In this document: in pieces, positions 17,416 to 25,306 of the stretch
How the letters are laid out: each line of letters starts with the position of its first letter
Numbering within the stretch: the stretch's first letter is position 1
NCBI GenBank assembly: GCA_913054495.1
Contig: CAJXIY010000022.1
Span: 1 to 35,612, forward strand
DNA length: 35,612 bases
From: an uncultured Gammaproteobacteria bacterium
GTDB lineage: Bacteria; Pseudomonadota; Gammaproteobacteria; Pseudomonadales; Pseudohongiellaceae
Direction: 5' to 3'
Notes under the pieces: generated by a model
What the model was told of the DNA's origin: nothing
Seen by the model: only the letters and a program-made list of their open reading frames with translations
Databases searched by the model: none
Position numbers and translations under genes: made by a program

Positions 17416-17690
17416 GGGTGGATTTCCCCTTTTTTCAAGGAATCGCTAGCCAGGAAAGCTATTCATTAGCCTCCAAATGGGAGTGTCGGCAATTTTGTCC
17501 CAGGCTTCAGTACTTTGCGTAGGCCCAATTGGGCGTCACGTCGGCCTGTGTCGCTCTCGATACGCCCTCCCGATAGTAGCAGTAGAAAGCCTATCTCTGC
17601 CACCACCAAAGTGCCCAGGCCTTGGTGACAGCGACTCTCACTGTTGAGTTGGTGGCAAAAGAAGAGAAAAGGGGAGCAAATCACGAGATC

Positions 17691-18385
17691 TCAAATGGCT
17701 GTGGTCTGCTCTGGAACCATTCCCACATCAGTTCTGTTAGAACTATCTACCTTTCGCCAACTCCAATAGCCAATTAGAAAATTGCAATGGAGTAATAATG
17801 CGAGCACCCATTCAAACCCATCCTCGTAGTCATCATAGTTGTCTAACAGCCCATCCAGAACCAGGGTCAAGATACCCAGGACCAAAATGATGAGGCACAT
17901 CAGTAACTGCCATGGGCTGTCTTTTTCTGGAATATCCAGTCTTCTAAATTGGTAGACCAGCAGTAATTGTGAAAGGTAGGTGAAGGTAAAGTAAAAAATA
18001 ATGCCGATTCTTCGTGTCAGTTGAAAGCTGTCGCCGATAGCGCCCAGGGCCAGGTGTAACAGAGCAAGGCAAGCGCCGCGATAATGCCCAGTGCGGGAAT
18101 CGCGTTGCCACGATAGCCAAAATCAGCGAGCTTTGCCTGCGCCAGTATCCAGTACCAGATGGTGAGCAAGGCCACTGGTATCATCGTGGCCTTGAAAAAG
18201 AAAAAAGCGAACCCTTCGCGGCCAGTCGCGCTGATTGAGGTACAGCTTTCCCAGTAGGGTACGCACCAGGGCACCGCGCCTTCCCATGCTGCAATCAAAT
18301 AGCTGGCATTGATTGCCACGATCGGCAGTATGCCCAGCACTAGGGATACCCTTGATATGTTCCTGCCCAACATCGTCCCTTTCAT
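17691..18385 (-). pseudogene. Frameshifted DRAM/Frag1-like membrane protein gene
   Basis: Two adjoining minus-strand frames make one protein. The first runs from ATG 18385 (MKGTMLGRNISRVSLVLGIL) to a TGA at 18017. The second continues in another frame (LALGAIGDSFQLTRRIGIIF, then YLSQLLLVYQFRRLDIPEKD) to a stop at 17691 without a gap. Joining them near 18059-18064 with one added base gives 696 bases, exactly 232 codons. CTC-CTG in place of CTC-TG at the join would restore L-L-L-H-L-A-L-G. The product would have about six spans; PYWESCTSISATGREG resembles the conserved loop of the Frag1/DRAM/Sfk1 family (tentative). It is either a recent pseudogene or a sequencing error. Confidence 0.65.
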
Positions 18386-18516
18386 GGCTGCGTTTGCAGA
18401 GTCTCGATTTGACAGCTCTAGCTTGCCTGTTATGCTCTCATCGTCGATGAATATTGGGGTCAGGTATCCGATCCTGCCCTCGTCAACAACTCTATCGTAT
18501 TTTGCCCGATCGAATT

Positions 18517-20217
18517 ATGAAGATCATAACACTGTGCTGCGCCCTCACAATATGCACTGCTGGTACCGCTAGAGCCGCCGAAATTGACACCCGCGTCAGT
18601 GCGCCTGCATGCAGTTCGGTGTTTGAACCTGCAAGCGGTAGTTATCAATTCGTGCAGGAACAGAACATCGACTATGTCATTGCAGACAACGCCCGGGTCG
18701 GTGAGATTTACTACACGCGCTTGCCTATCTTCGACGAAGCCAATCCGGGTGAAAATAATGCCTTATTTCGTTGGGCCAACCGGTTTCATATACTTAGCCG
18801 TGAAAATGTTGTGTCGCAGCAGATTCTTATTGCCCGTGGCGATCAATACGATGAAAGGTTGATCGCGGAGACCGGCAGATTGTTGCGAAAACAGTCTTAC
18901 TTTTATGATGCCGATGTTCGTGCCGTCAGGCTCTGTGGAGGTGAGGTCGATGTGGAAGTCATTACCCGGGATAACTGGTCGCTTACCCCAAATATTTCAT
19001 TCGATCGTTCCGGGGGTGAAAACAGCTACAGCTTTGGTATCCGCGATTCCAACATTCTCGGATTGGGCAAACAGTTTGAGATTGCCAGCAGCGAAGATAC
19101 GGATCGTCGATCGCAGCAACTCATTTACGAGGATCACAATGTATTGGGTTCCCGTGTCAGGACTCGCAGCAAGTACATCGATAGTGACGATGGCGCAAAC
19201 CGCCTGTTCGAGTTGAACCTGCCATTTTTTCCACTGGACTCGAGGCGGTCCTGGGGAATATTCCTGGAGGATGGGGAGCGGGAAGACAAGCAATACTTTC
19301 GCGGCGATGACATCAGCAAGCTTGAGCACGAAATTAAAGATTTCAAGGTCGAGTTCGGTTGGTCAGCGGGTCTCGAAGACAATGTAAGCAGCCGCTGGAC
19401 CCTGGGGTACCGCTATCGTCGTGATGAATTCCACCGTAGCGATGAATTGCCACCGCCGTCGGTGTTCCCCACCGACAGAGAGCTGTCTTATCCCTATGTG
19501 GGATTTGAATTGATAGAAGACAAGTTCGACACCGCATTCAACCTGGACCAGATATATCGAACCGAGGATCTGCAACTGGGGCAGCATTTGTCCAGTACAC
19601 TGGGTTTCGCATCGAGCGCCCTGGGATCTGATCAAGACCGCATGGTCGCCGCCGGGGTCTTCAGTGACACGCTCATGTATACCGACGATATTCTCTGGCA
19701 GCATAGGCTGGAGTGGGAGGGGAGTTGGAACCTGGACAGCAAGGCAGCGGAGGATGTTGTTATCAGTTATGAAACCCGTTACTTCAGACAGGCAACATCA
19801 CGTCGCGCGTTTTTTGCCAGCTTCGAAGCCATTTATTCCAGAAACCTGAATTCCAACACACAGATCTTCTTTGGTGGTTTGACCGGTGCTCGAGCCTTCG
19901 TTAATCGTTTTCAGGCAGGCGACAGGCGTGTCTCGCTGACCTTGGAACAACGAATCTACACGGATATTCATCTGTTTAACCTGATCCGTGTCGGCGGCGC
20001 TTTTTTCATAGACGTGGGCCGGGCCTGGGAGTCGGGTGTCGACAACGGCGTCGAAGACGAACTGCTCGCCGATATAGGATTCGGTATCAGGCTGTTATCC
20101 AGTAAGGCGTCGTCGGGTCGCGTCGTTCACATCGATTTCGCCGTTCCCCTGACCAACAGAAACGATCCGGACGTTAACAAAATCCAGATCGCTTACAATA
20201 TCAAGAGCAGCTTTTAA
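18517..20217 (+). CDS. Omp85/BamA-superfamily outer-membrane barrel protein
   Basis: A 566-residue exported protein. The N-terminus MKIITLCCALTICTAGTARA is a signal peptide with cleavage after ARA. Residues about 70-160 look like a POTRA-type domain (FHILSRENVVSQQILIARGD, LLRKQSYFYDADVRAV, VEVITRDNWSL). The rest is an alternating beta barrel ending in the usual aromatic C-terminus (IAYNIKSSF). FFGGLTGARAFVNRF resembles the conserved L6 region of Omp85 proteins, with A-R-A-F where R-G-Y/F is usual. It may be a single-POTRA surface-antigen-like (D15) protein; the substrate is unknown. The start at ATG 18517 is chosen because the signal peptide begins there, not at 18454. No partner passenger gene is adjacent. 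Confidence 0.8.
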   Translation: MKIITLCCALTICTAGTARAAEIDTRVSAPACSSVFEPASGSYQFVQEQNIDYVIADNARVGEIYYTRLPIFDEANPGENNALFRWANRFHILSRENVVSQQILIARGDQYDERLIAETGRLLRKQSYFYDADVRAVRLCGGEVDVEVITRDNWSLTPNISFDRSGGENSYSFGIRDSNILGLGKQFEIASSEDTDRRSQQLIYEDHNVLGSRVRTRSKYIDSDDGANRLFELNLPFFPLDSRRSWGIFLEDGEREDKQYFRGDDISKLEHEIKDFKVEFGWSAGLEDNVSSRWTLGYRYRRDEFHRSDELPPPSVFPTDRELSYPYVGFELIEDKFDTAFNLDQIYRTEDLQLGQHLSSTLGFASSALGSDQDRMVAAGVFSDTLMYTDDILWQHRLEWEGSWNLDSKAAEDVVISYETRYFRQATSRRAFFASFEAIYSRNLNSNTQIFFGGLTGARAFVNRFQAGDRRVSLTLEQRIYTDIHLFNLIRVGGAFFIDVGRAWESGVDNGVEDELLADIGFGIRLLSSKASSGRVVHIDFAVPLTNRNDPDVNKIQIAYNIKSSF

Positions 20218-20299
20218 TCAAGCGGTCACAGCAATCAAAGGGTCACGATCAAATTACACTGGCCCTAGTTACTTCGCATAATTTTCGGACCGGACTCGG

Positions 20300-21295
20300 C
20301 TATTGTGGAAACCTGGCGATGCCCAGGCTTCCCCGTATGCCACCAACCCAGATCTCATCACCTACTTCGATGGCGACAGTGCCCAGCTTGAAAAAATCAT
20401 TGCCCTTGTAGTCCACCAATTGTTGCACCTCTAGTGTATCCGGATCGACTTTGGCGACACGGGCGACAGCCAATTCACAGGGGCTGGCATCGGCGCAGCG
20501 GGTGACATGACCGGCAACCACGAGTTTTCCATCGGCGGCCCAGCGCACGTTGTCTACGTTAAATCCCACTGCGGCTGAGTCAATTTGTACAGGGACCCGT
20601 CCCCGCGATAGGCGAATCAGTGCCCGATCACTCCAGCCGCCGATATACAGCCAATTTCCGTCTGCAGAAGAGACCAAGCCGTTGGGCCCAGGCATTTGGC
20701 TTCCCGGCACCTCCGTCCAGCCGCTAGTTGGATGCCATTCCCATAATTCACCGCCGGCGGTATCGAAATTGGTGGCGGCGATGGCGCCGTTGGGTAGGGC
20801 GCTAATAGAGTTGATTCGTCTGGTGCCTTCCGGGGCTACAATACAACCGATCCATTGCAGCGACGGCACCCTGCCACGAACATCCAGATTAAATACCTCG
20901 ATCGCCTCACGTTCGCCATGGCCTACGACGTATAGGGTATGCACGCCGGCATCACCTTCTTGTAGGGTAAGGCCGTGGGGTTGGAAGCCGCTGGGGTTCG
21001 GGCCGGGACAGTCTCTGTAAGTCACCCTGTCGTGCGCAGGTGCCGAGGCGCCTTCGGGGAATATTATCCGGGTGCTGTAGTCACGGATGTTCACCGCGTA
21101 GATTGGCCCGTCTACATCAGAGACCCGACCGGACGCAATAAGCCAGGGGGTGTTGGGAATCGGGTACAAGTCTTCGGGATTGGTGGTACCACAGACAAAT
21201 TTAACTTCGCCATCCGGGGTACAAGCCTCGGCGGAGAATGCGTTGATGCTGAACAGACTCAGGAACACAGGCAAGCAAAGAATGTATCGTGACAT
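20300..21295 (-). CDS. Secreted beta-propeller protein, SMP-30/paraoxonase-like
   Basis: A 331-residue secreted protein. The signal peptide is MSRYILCLPVFLSLFSINAFSA, and the start at ATG 21295 is supported by GGAGGT six bases upstream. The mature part looks like a six-bladed propeller of the SMP-30/gluconolactonase or arylesterase type: FQPHGLTLQEGDAGVHTLYV-VGHGEREAIEVF resembles the H-G-x-x-L...L-Y-V-V-x-H...I-E-V-F blade of paraoxonases, and ADGNWLYIGGWSDRALIRL and WAADGKLVVAGH repeat the pattern. Cysteines (CTPDG...FVCGTT, RDCPGP, GCIV, RCADASPC) may pair in the periplasm. The catalytic activity is not predictable. It is convergent with the Omp85-like gene. Confidence 0.75.
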   Translation of the reverse strand: MSRYILCLPVFLSLFSINAFSAEACTPDGEVKFVCGTTNPEDLYPIPNTPWLIASGRVSDVDGPIYAVNIRDYSTRIIFPEGASAPAHDRVTYRDCPGPNPSGFQPHGLTLQEGDAGVHTLYVVGHGEREAIEVFNLDVRGRVPSLQWIGCIVAPEGTRRINSISALPNGAIAATNFDTAGGELWEWHPTSGWTEVPGSQMPGPNGLVSSADGNWLYIGGWSDRALIRLSRGRVPVQIDSAAVGFNVDNVRWAADGKLVVAGHVTRCADASPCELAVARVAKVDPDTLEVQQLVDYKGNDFFKLGTVAIEVGDEIWVGGIRGSLGIARFPQ

Positions 21296-21407
21296 GGCAA
21301 CACCTCCGGTAGTTTTCTTTTTTCTTGTAGATAATGCTGGGGACAGCGAGCTCAACTGTGCTGTTTCCAGATTCCCCAGGGGACCAATTATGCAGTAATA
21401 ACAGCAG

Positions 21408-21428
21408 CTGGTGAAATATCCCGGCTAG
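21408..21428 (-). repeat. Solitary copy of the 21-bp CTAGCC...ATATTTCACCAG repeat
   Basis: On the minus strand it reads CTAGCCGGG, then ATATTTCACCAG. It differs from each arm of the 8308-8390 element at two positions. No partner arm is visible within 100 bases on either side, so it is a half element or a relic. It lies in the 294-base gap between the propeller gene and the PilZ gene, which otherwise shows nothing. Confidence 0.65.
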
Positions 21429-21589
21429 CATAGGTTTCCGTTGGCTTCATTAGCCTTGCCTTTGGGGTGAGATTTGAGAAATTTCCGAAGAATCTCTGCT
21501 GTTTGCTTTGGGCAGACAACGGGTACTTTGAAAGCTATGGGGTGGAGATTAAGAAGGGAAGGCGGGAGAGAGGGTCGAAATTCAGCCCA

Positions 21590-22330
21590 TTAGCTGGCAA
21601 TCGCCAATTCCATGGGTTGTGTTTGTTTCAAGACACTATTTACAAGCTGTTCCAGCATATTCTCGTCTGCGCTTTGCATATTGACAAACTGGCAGCCCGA
21701 TGTGGAGGTGCCGGATTTCCGATCAAACTTCATGCCTATCAATTGCGGTCCGGTTTGTAGAACAAAATTGTCCGGCAAATTAATTCTGCATGCTTCAATC
21801 GCTCGATAGTCATTAAACTCTTTTGCCAGATTTCGGTTTACCCTAATTTTTGCACCGGAAGTCGAAATATCGATGACTTTTCCATCGATGTGTCCACCCT
21901 TGGATAAGCAAAGCAGCGCCGGAACTTCGTCAGATAAAGATTTCAGGTCGACACGCACACTATTGCGTAACTGAATGCAGCTAATCGAGTAGGGAAGTTC
22001 TATCTTATATCTATATGGGCGATCGCAGGAAGGCTCAGAGCTGGCAAGTTCAGCCATTCGAGACTTGAATGCGATGGAGAGTCCACCACATCGAGCGCGA
22101 AACATCATTGAATCTTTCGATTTTTGCTCAGGGATCACTCTCTCACTGTCCATAGAGAATGTGCCTTCTTCAGCATTTACCGAAAGCAGCTTAATCGGGT
22201 TGGAAGAAACTTGGCTCTTGACCATGGAAATTTGGGAAAATCGGTATTCCTGCATGATCGCCATGTTGAGAAGTTGGATGATTTCTCGCCTGTGAGTAAT
22301 GTTGCCATCATCTGGACTTAGAGCGTTCAT
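21590..22330 (-). CDS. PilZ-domain c-di-GMP receptor, YcgR-like
   Basis: A 246-residue cytoplasmic protein in two parts. Residues 1-115 or so look like a YcgR-type N-terminal domain (PIKLLSVNAEEGTFSMDSER, FRARCGGLSIAFKSR). The C-terminal PilZ domain carries both c-di-GMP contacts: R-N-S-V-R at 122-126 (the RxxxR motif) and D-I-S-T-S-G at 154-159 (D/NxSxxG). In E. coli YcgR binds the flagellar motor and slows swimming; no motility genes are near here, so the target is open. Upstream lies a CRP-like palindrome placed for class II activation (22403-22448). Confidence 0.88.
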   Translation of the reverse strand: MNALSPDDGNITHRREIIQLLNMAIMQEYRFSQISMVKSQVSSNPIKLLSVNAEEGTFSMDSERVIPEQKSKDSMMFRARCGGLSIAFKSRMAELASSEPSCDRPYRYKIELPYSISCIQLRNSVRVDLKSLSDEVPALLCLSKGGHIDGKVIDISTSGAKIRVNRNLAKEFNDYRAIEACRINLPDNFVLQTGPQLIGMKFDRKSGTSTSGCQFVNMQSADENMLEQLVNSVLKQTQPMELAIAS

Positions 22331-22402
22331 TTTATTGTTTTCCCGAACTTCAATAGTTTAGTGATCTCCGCGCTGCCCATGAGAAGCGCCGGTTAGATGT
22401 AC

Positions 22403-22448
22403 AGCATACTGAAATTCAGGGGTATTTTTGTGGTGTGCATCACAAAAA
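22403..22448 (-). promoter_or_regulatory. CRP-like site and -10 box upstream of the PilZ gene
   Basis: A 24-bp palindrome (22425-22448) has perfect 8-bp arms TTTTTGTG and CACAAAAA. Its core TGTGG-TGTGCA-TCACA (22429-22444) matches the CRP consensus TGTGA-N6-TCACA except for one base. A -10 box TATGCT lies at 22403-22408 on the minus strand, predicting a start near 22396. The palindrome centre (22436.5) is then about 40-41 bases upstream, the class II activator position. No -35 box is needed or seen. The predicted leader before the PilZ start is about 66 bases. Confidence 0.6.
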
Positions 22449-22599
22449 CGGAAATTAAGTAATGGGGACGCCTGTTGATTTGCGCCAGTGATCGGCAGGC
22501 ATAAAGACGCAATTCACAAAAACGACATTTCCGCTGAAACGTCAACGAATACCATGATTGGGCAGGGCTGTTATCTGGAAGCACCGGTACCTGGCTAGT

Positions 22600-22637
22600 G
22601 GCCGGTCATAGCAAAGTAGTGTATTTTTACACCGGCC
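22600..22637 (+). promoter_or_regulatory. Stem-loop in the leader of the GNAT gene
   Basis: GGCCGGT (22600-22606) pairs perfectly with ACCGGCC (22631-22637). A smaller alternative hairpin, GTGTA-TTTT-TACAC, overlaps its right arm, so the two folds exclude each other. It ends 23 bases before the start codon and just before the AGGAG ribosome site. A regulatory role is only inferred. Confidence 0.35.
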
Positions 22638-22660
22638 CCATCTATTGAAGGAGTGAGTCA

Positions 22661-23242
22661 ATGAATCCCCCCGAAATTTTTACGGCGAAGGAGGAAAACC
22701 GGGATCGAGTTATCCAATCCCTCATTCTGGGTTTCTCTTCAGATCCTCTAGCGCGATGGTTTTGGCCAGAGGCCGCCACCTATTTGCAATCCGGCCCGGG
22801 ACTAGATGCCTTTGCTGGACGTGCTATTGACAGCGGTTCAGCATACGTGACAAAGAATTTTGAGGGAGTGGCAATGTGGATGCCGCCGGGAGTAGAACCC
22901 GATGAAGAACGCATGATGCCGATATTTGAAGAGACGGTGGCTGCGGAAACTATCGAAGATGTATTTGCCGTGTTTGAGGCGATGGACGAATATCATCCCG
23001 ATGATCCCTGTTGGTACCTACCGCTGATTGCAGTGGATCCCGCCTATCAAGGCAATGGATTTGGATCGCAGCTCATGAAACATGCCCTCAACAGGATCGA
23101 TGAAGATGGTCTGCTAGCCTATCTGGAATCATCCAATCCTCGAAATATCACGTTGTATGAACGGCAGGGGTTCGAAATAATGGGACAGGTACAAATCGGC
23201 GGCTCTCCGCCCATACATCCCATGATCAGGCCTTCTAGTTAA
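22661..23242 (+). CDS. GNAT-family N-acetyltransferase
   Basis: A 193-residue GCN5-related acetyltransferase. The acetyl-CoA pyrophosphate loop is visible as LIAVDPAYQGNGFGSQLM (Q-x-x-G-x-G at 130-135), followed by the motif B region AYLESSNPRNITLYERQGFE. The N-terminal VIQSLILGFSSDPLARWFWP and the strand GVAMWMPPGVEP are typical of a large subgroup of uncharacterised GNATs. AGGAG stands eight bases before the ATG. The substrate is not predictable. It stands alone, divergent to the PilZ gene. Confidence 0.9.
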   Translation: MNPPEIFTAKEENRDRVIQSLILGFSSDPLARWFWPEAATYLQSGPGLDAFAGRAIDSGSAYVTKNFEGVAMWMPPGVEPDEERMMPIFEETVAAETIEDVFAVFEAMDEYHPDDPCWYLPLIAVDPAYQGNGFGSQLMKHALNRIDEDGLLAYLESSNPRNITLYERQGFEIMGQVQIGGSPPIHPMIRPSS

Positions 23243-23432
23243 ACCACTGCGCCTGGCGGAAAGCACCTTGAAAACAGCCGGAAATTAATGCGAATCCCGA
23301 ACTGAGCATTTGCTTCGCCTGTTCGCGAGCTTAAACCTTAGTCTGCACGACCGTTCCACCGCGTCAGTGGACTTTGTCGCAAAATTATTTTCCCTATTTA
23401 CATGATGAGTCGTGGAGACTCCCGGTGACACG

Positions 23433-24155
23433 ATGACTGAACCTCCCCAGTTAATTGGCTTGGACAATCTGATGTTGGCCTTTCTGCCGGTAAGCATCGT
23501 GGTGTGGATTCTGTATAGATGGACCCGGGAAGGGCCGGTTTCTGTGTATGGGTTGACTCGCATGCTGGGACAGCTCCTGGTCATCGGTTACTTCCTGACA
23601 TTCATTCTGGAATCCGACCAACTACTCGTTGTCTTCGCCGTGTTAATGGTGATGGTCACGGTCTCTAGCTGGATCGCCTTGCGCACGATCAAGCTGCGGC
23701 GCCGGGAGCTGTTGTTTTATTCCTTCATGGCGATACTGCTGGGAGGAGGGCTGTCGCTCGCCGTGAGTACCCAGCTGGTGCTAAATCTGCAACCCTTCTA
23801 TTCGGCCCGCTATCTGATTCCCCTGGCGGGCATGGTGTTTGCCAGCGCAATGAACAGCGTGAGCATTAGCGCGGAACGTTTCCATAGCGAACTGGATCGC
23901 GGTAGCGACACCAGTTCAGCCAGAGAGCTTGCCCTGAAAGCCGCTCTCATTCCGATCACCAATTCCCTGTTTGCCGTGGGTCTGGTTTCCCTGCCCGGCA
24001 TGATGACCGGGCAAATATTGTCTGGTGTAGATCCGCTGATTGCCGTGCGCTATCAGATCATGGTCATGTGCATGTTATTTTCTTCCGCAGGATTATCTGC
24101 AGCCTGTTTCCTGTATTTTCTCATACGCAGATCGGCTAGACCCGATCAGTGCTAA
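23433..24155 (+). CDS. fetB: FetB-type ABC transporter permease (UPF0014)
   Basis: An integral membrane protein of 240 residues with about seven spans. The C-terminal half carries UPF0014 signatures: FYSARYLIPLAGMVFASAMN, SISAERFHSEL, ELALKAALIPITNSLFAVGL and DPLIAVRYQIMVMCM. In E. coli FetA-FetB exports iron and raises oxidative-stress resistance. The ATPase partner fetA normally lies directly upstream, but here the upstream gene is a GNAT and no ATPase is in the window, so this is an orphan permease or one paired in trans. The start is uncertain: ATG 23433 is chosen, while a GTG at 23412 would add seven residues; neither has a clear ribosome site. Confidence 0.82.
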   Translation: MTEPPQLIGLDNLMLAFLPVSIVVWILYRWTREGPVSVYGLTRMLGQLLVIGYFLTFILESDQLLVVFAVLMVMVTVSSWIALRTIKLRRRELLFYSFMAILLGGGLSLAVSTQLVLNLQPFYSARYLIPLAGMVFASAMNSVSISAERFHSELDRGSDTSSARELALKAALIPITNSLFAVGLVSLPGMMTGQILSGVDPLIAVRYQIMVMCMLFSSAGLSAACFLYFLIRRSARPDQC

Positions 24156-24303
24156 ATACGCTAAAGTCATTGATCTTGGCGGTCAGGCTTGATACCTATA
24201 GAGTGTTGTACTCGGCAGTATCGACCACACGATTGTAAAATGGGCCCTGCAGTCCAGCCCTTGCTTGCAATCGGGTTCCACAATAAAAAATGGAAGCGTC
24301 CTG

Positions 24304-25296
24304 ATGTTCCGTCCCGTACTTGCTTCTTGCGCCATTATCCTGGCTACGGCAGTCGCCGCTCAGGGAGCGGAATTCTCGCCTCGACTCACCGAGTATGGTC
24401 ATCCGGATTTTCAAGGCATCTGGACTAATGAAACCCAGACTCCCTTTCTGAGGCCCGAGGAGTTAGAGACCAAACAGTCCTATTCTTTAGCAGAAGCGAA
24501 TGAGTTTGAGCGAGGAAAAACCCAGATGCTCGAGGAGCGGGCGGCGCCACTGGGTCCGGCCCGTACTGCCCCTGAATTAACCGGTTCTATACAGAACCAG
24601 TCTGAGGATATTTTCAAACGACCGTTTTTCAATATCCTCGTTATCGATGGCGAGTATCGCACCTCGATACTGGTTGATCCGCCCAATGGGCGTCTGCCGT
24701 TTAAGGAAAATTGCCGCGCGATGGATATCTATGGCCAGTGGCGTGCCGCTGGCCATGGTAGCTTCGATGGACCGGAAATCAGAGAACCTGGCGAGCGTTG
24801 TCTCAGCGATTGGGGGCAATTGCCGCCGATGCGGGTGGTGCCGGTAAGTTCAAATTTTAAGTTCGTTCAGAACCAGGATTACGTGGTTTTATATATTGAA
24901 GCCGGCGCCGAAGTGAGAATTATCAAGTTGAGCGATACCCATTCCACGGCATTGCATAAAAAATGGAGAGGCGATTCCATAGGCTACTGGGATGACAACA
25001 CACTGGTCGTCCACACCAACAACTTTCACCGGCAGCAGTCGGTGATCCGGGTTCCCTCATCCGAGTTGTTCGAAGTAGACGAGCGCTTCACTCTGATTTC
25101 GGACGATGAAATCTTCTACCGCTACACCGTGACGGACCCTAATATCTACACGCAGTCATTCACTGGTGAACTCATGCTAAGTCGAATGCCAAGCGGAGAT
25201 AAGTTGTACGACTACGCTTGCCATGAAGGCAACTATTCCCTGCCAGGAATTCTTGCAGGCGCGAGGAGACAGGAGCGGGACGGCCTAATTCGGTAG
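24304..25296 (+). CDS. Secreted protein of unknown function
   Basis: A 330-residue protein with a signal peptide (MFRPVLASCAIILATAVAAQ, then G-A-E). The start at ATG 24304 is preferred over 24265 because the signal peptide begins there. The mature part has YGHPDFQGIWTNETQTPFLR near its start and GDSIGYWDDNTLVVHTNNFH further on. This D-x-x-G-I-W...D-S-I-G-x-W-x-x-x-T-L-V-V pattern belongs to a family widespread in sphingomonads, caulobacters and marine gammaproteobacteria with no assigned function that I know. Conserved cysteines (ENCRAMD, GERCLSDWG, YACHEGN) may form disulfides. It is convergent with the TIR gene, ten bases apart. Confidence 0.72.
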   Translation: MFRPVLASCAIILATAVAAQGAEFSPRLTEYGHPDFQGIWTNETQTPFLRPEELETKQSYSLAEANEFERGKTQMLEERAAPLGPARTAPELTGSIQNQSEDIFKRPFFNILVIDGEYRTSILVDPPNGRLPFKENCRAMDIYGQWRAAGHGSFDGPEIREPGERCLSDWGQLPPMRVVPVSSNFKFVQNQDYVVLYIEAGAEVRIIKLSDTHSTALHKKWRGDSIGYWDDNTLVVHTNNFHRQQSVIRVPSSELFEVDERFTLISDDEIFYRYTVTDPNIYTQSFTGELMLSRMPSGDKLYDYACHEGNYSLPGILAGARRQERDGLIR

Positions 25297-25306
25297 GAGT
25301 TTAGTC

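Noticed and set aside
17466-17684. 72-codon minus-strand frame between the small membrane protein and the frameshifted gene
   Set aside because: It has a hydrophobic middle but no convincing ribosome site and no recognised sequence. I treat the 275-base gap at 17416-17690 as empty.
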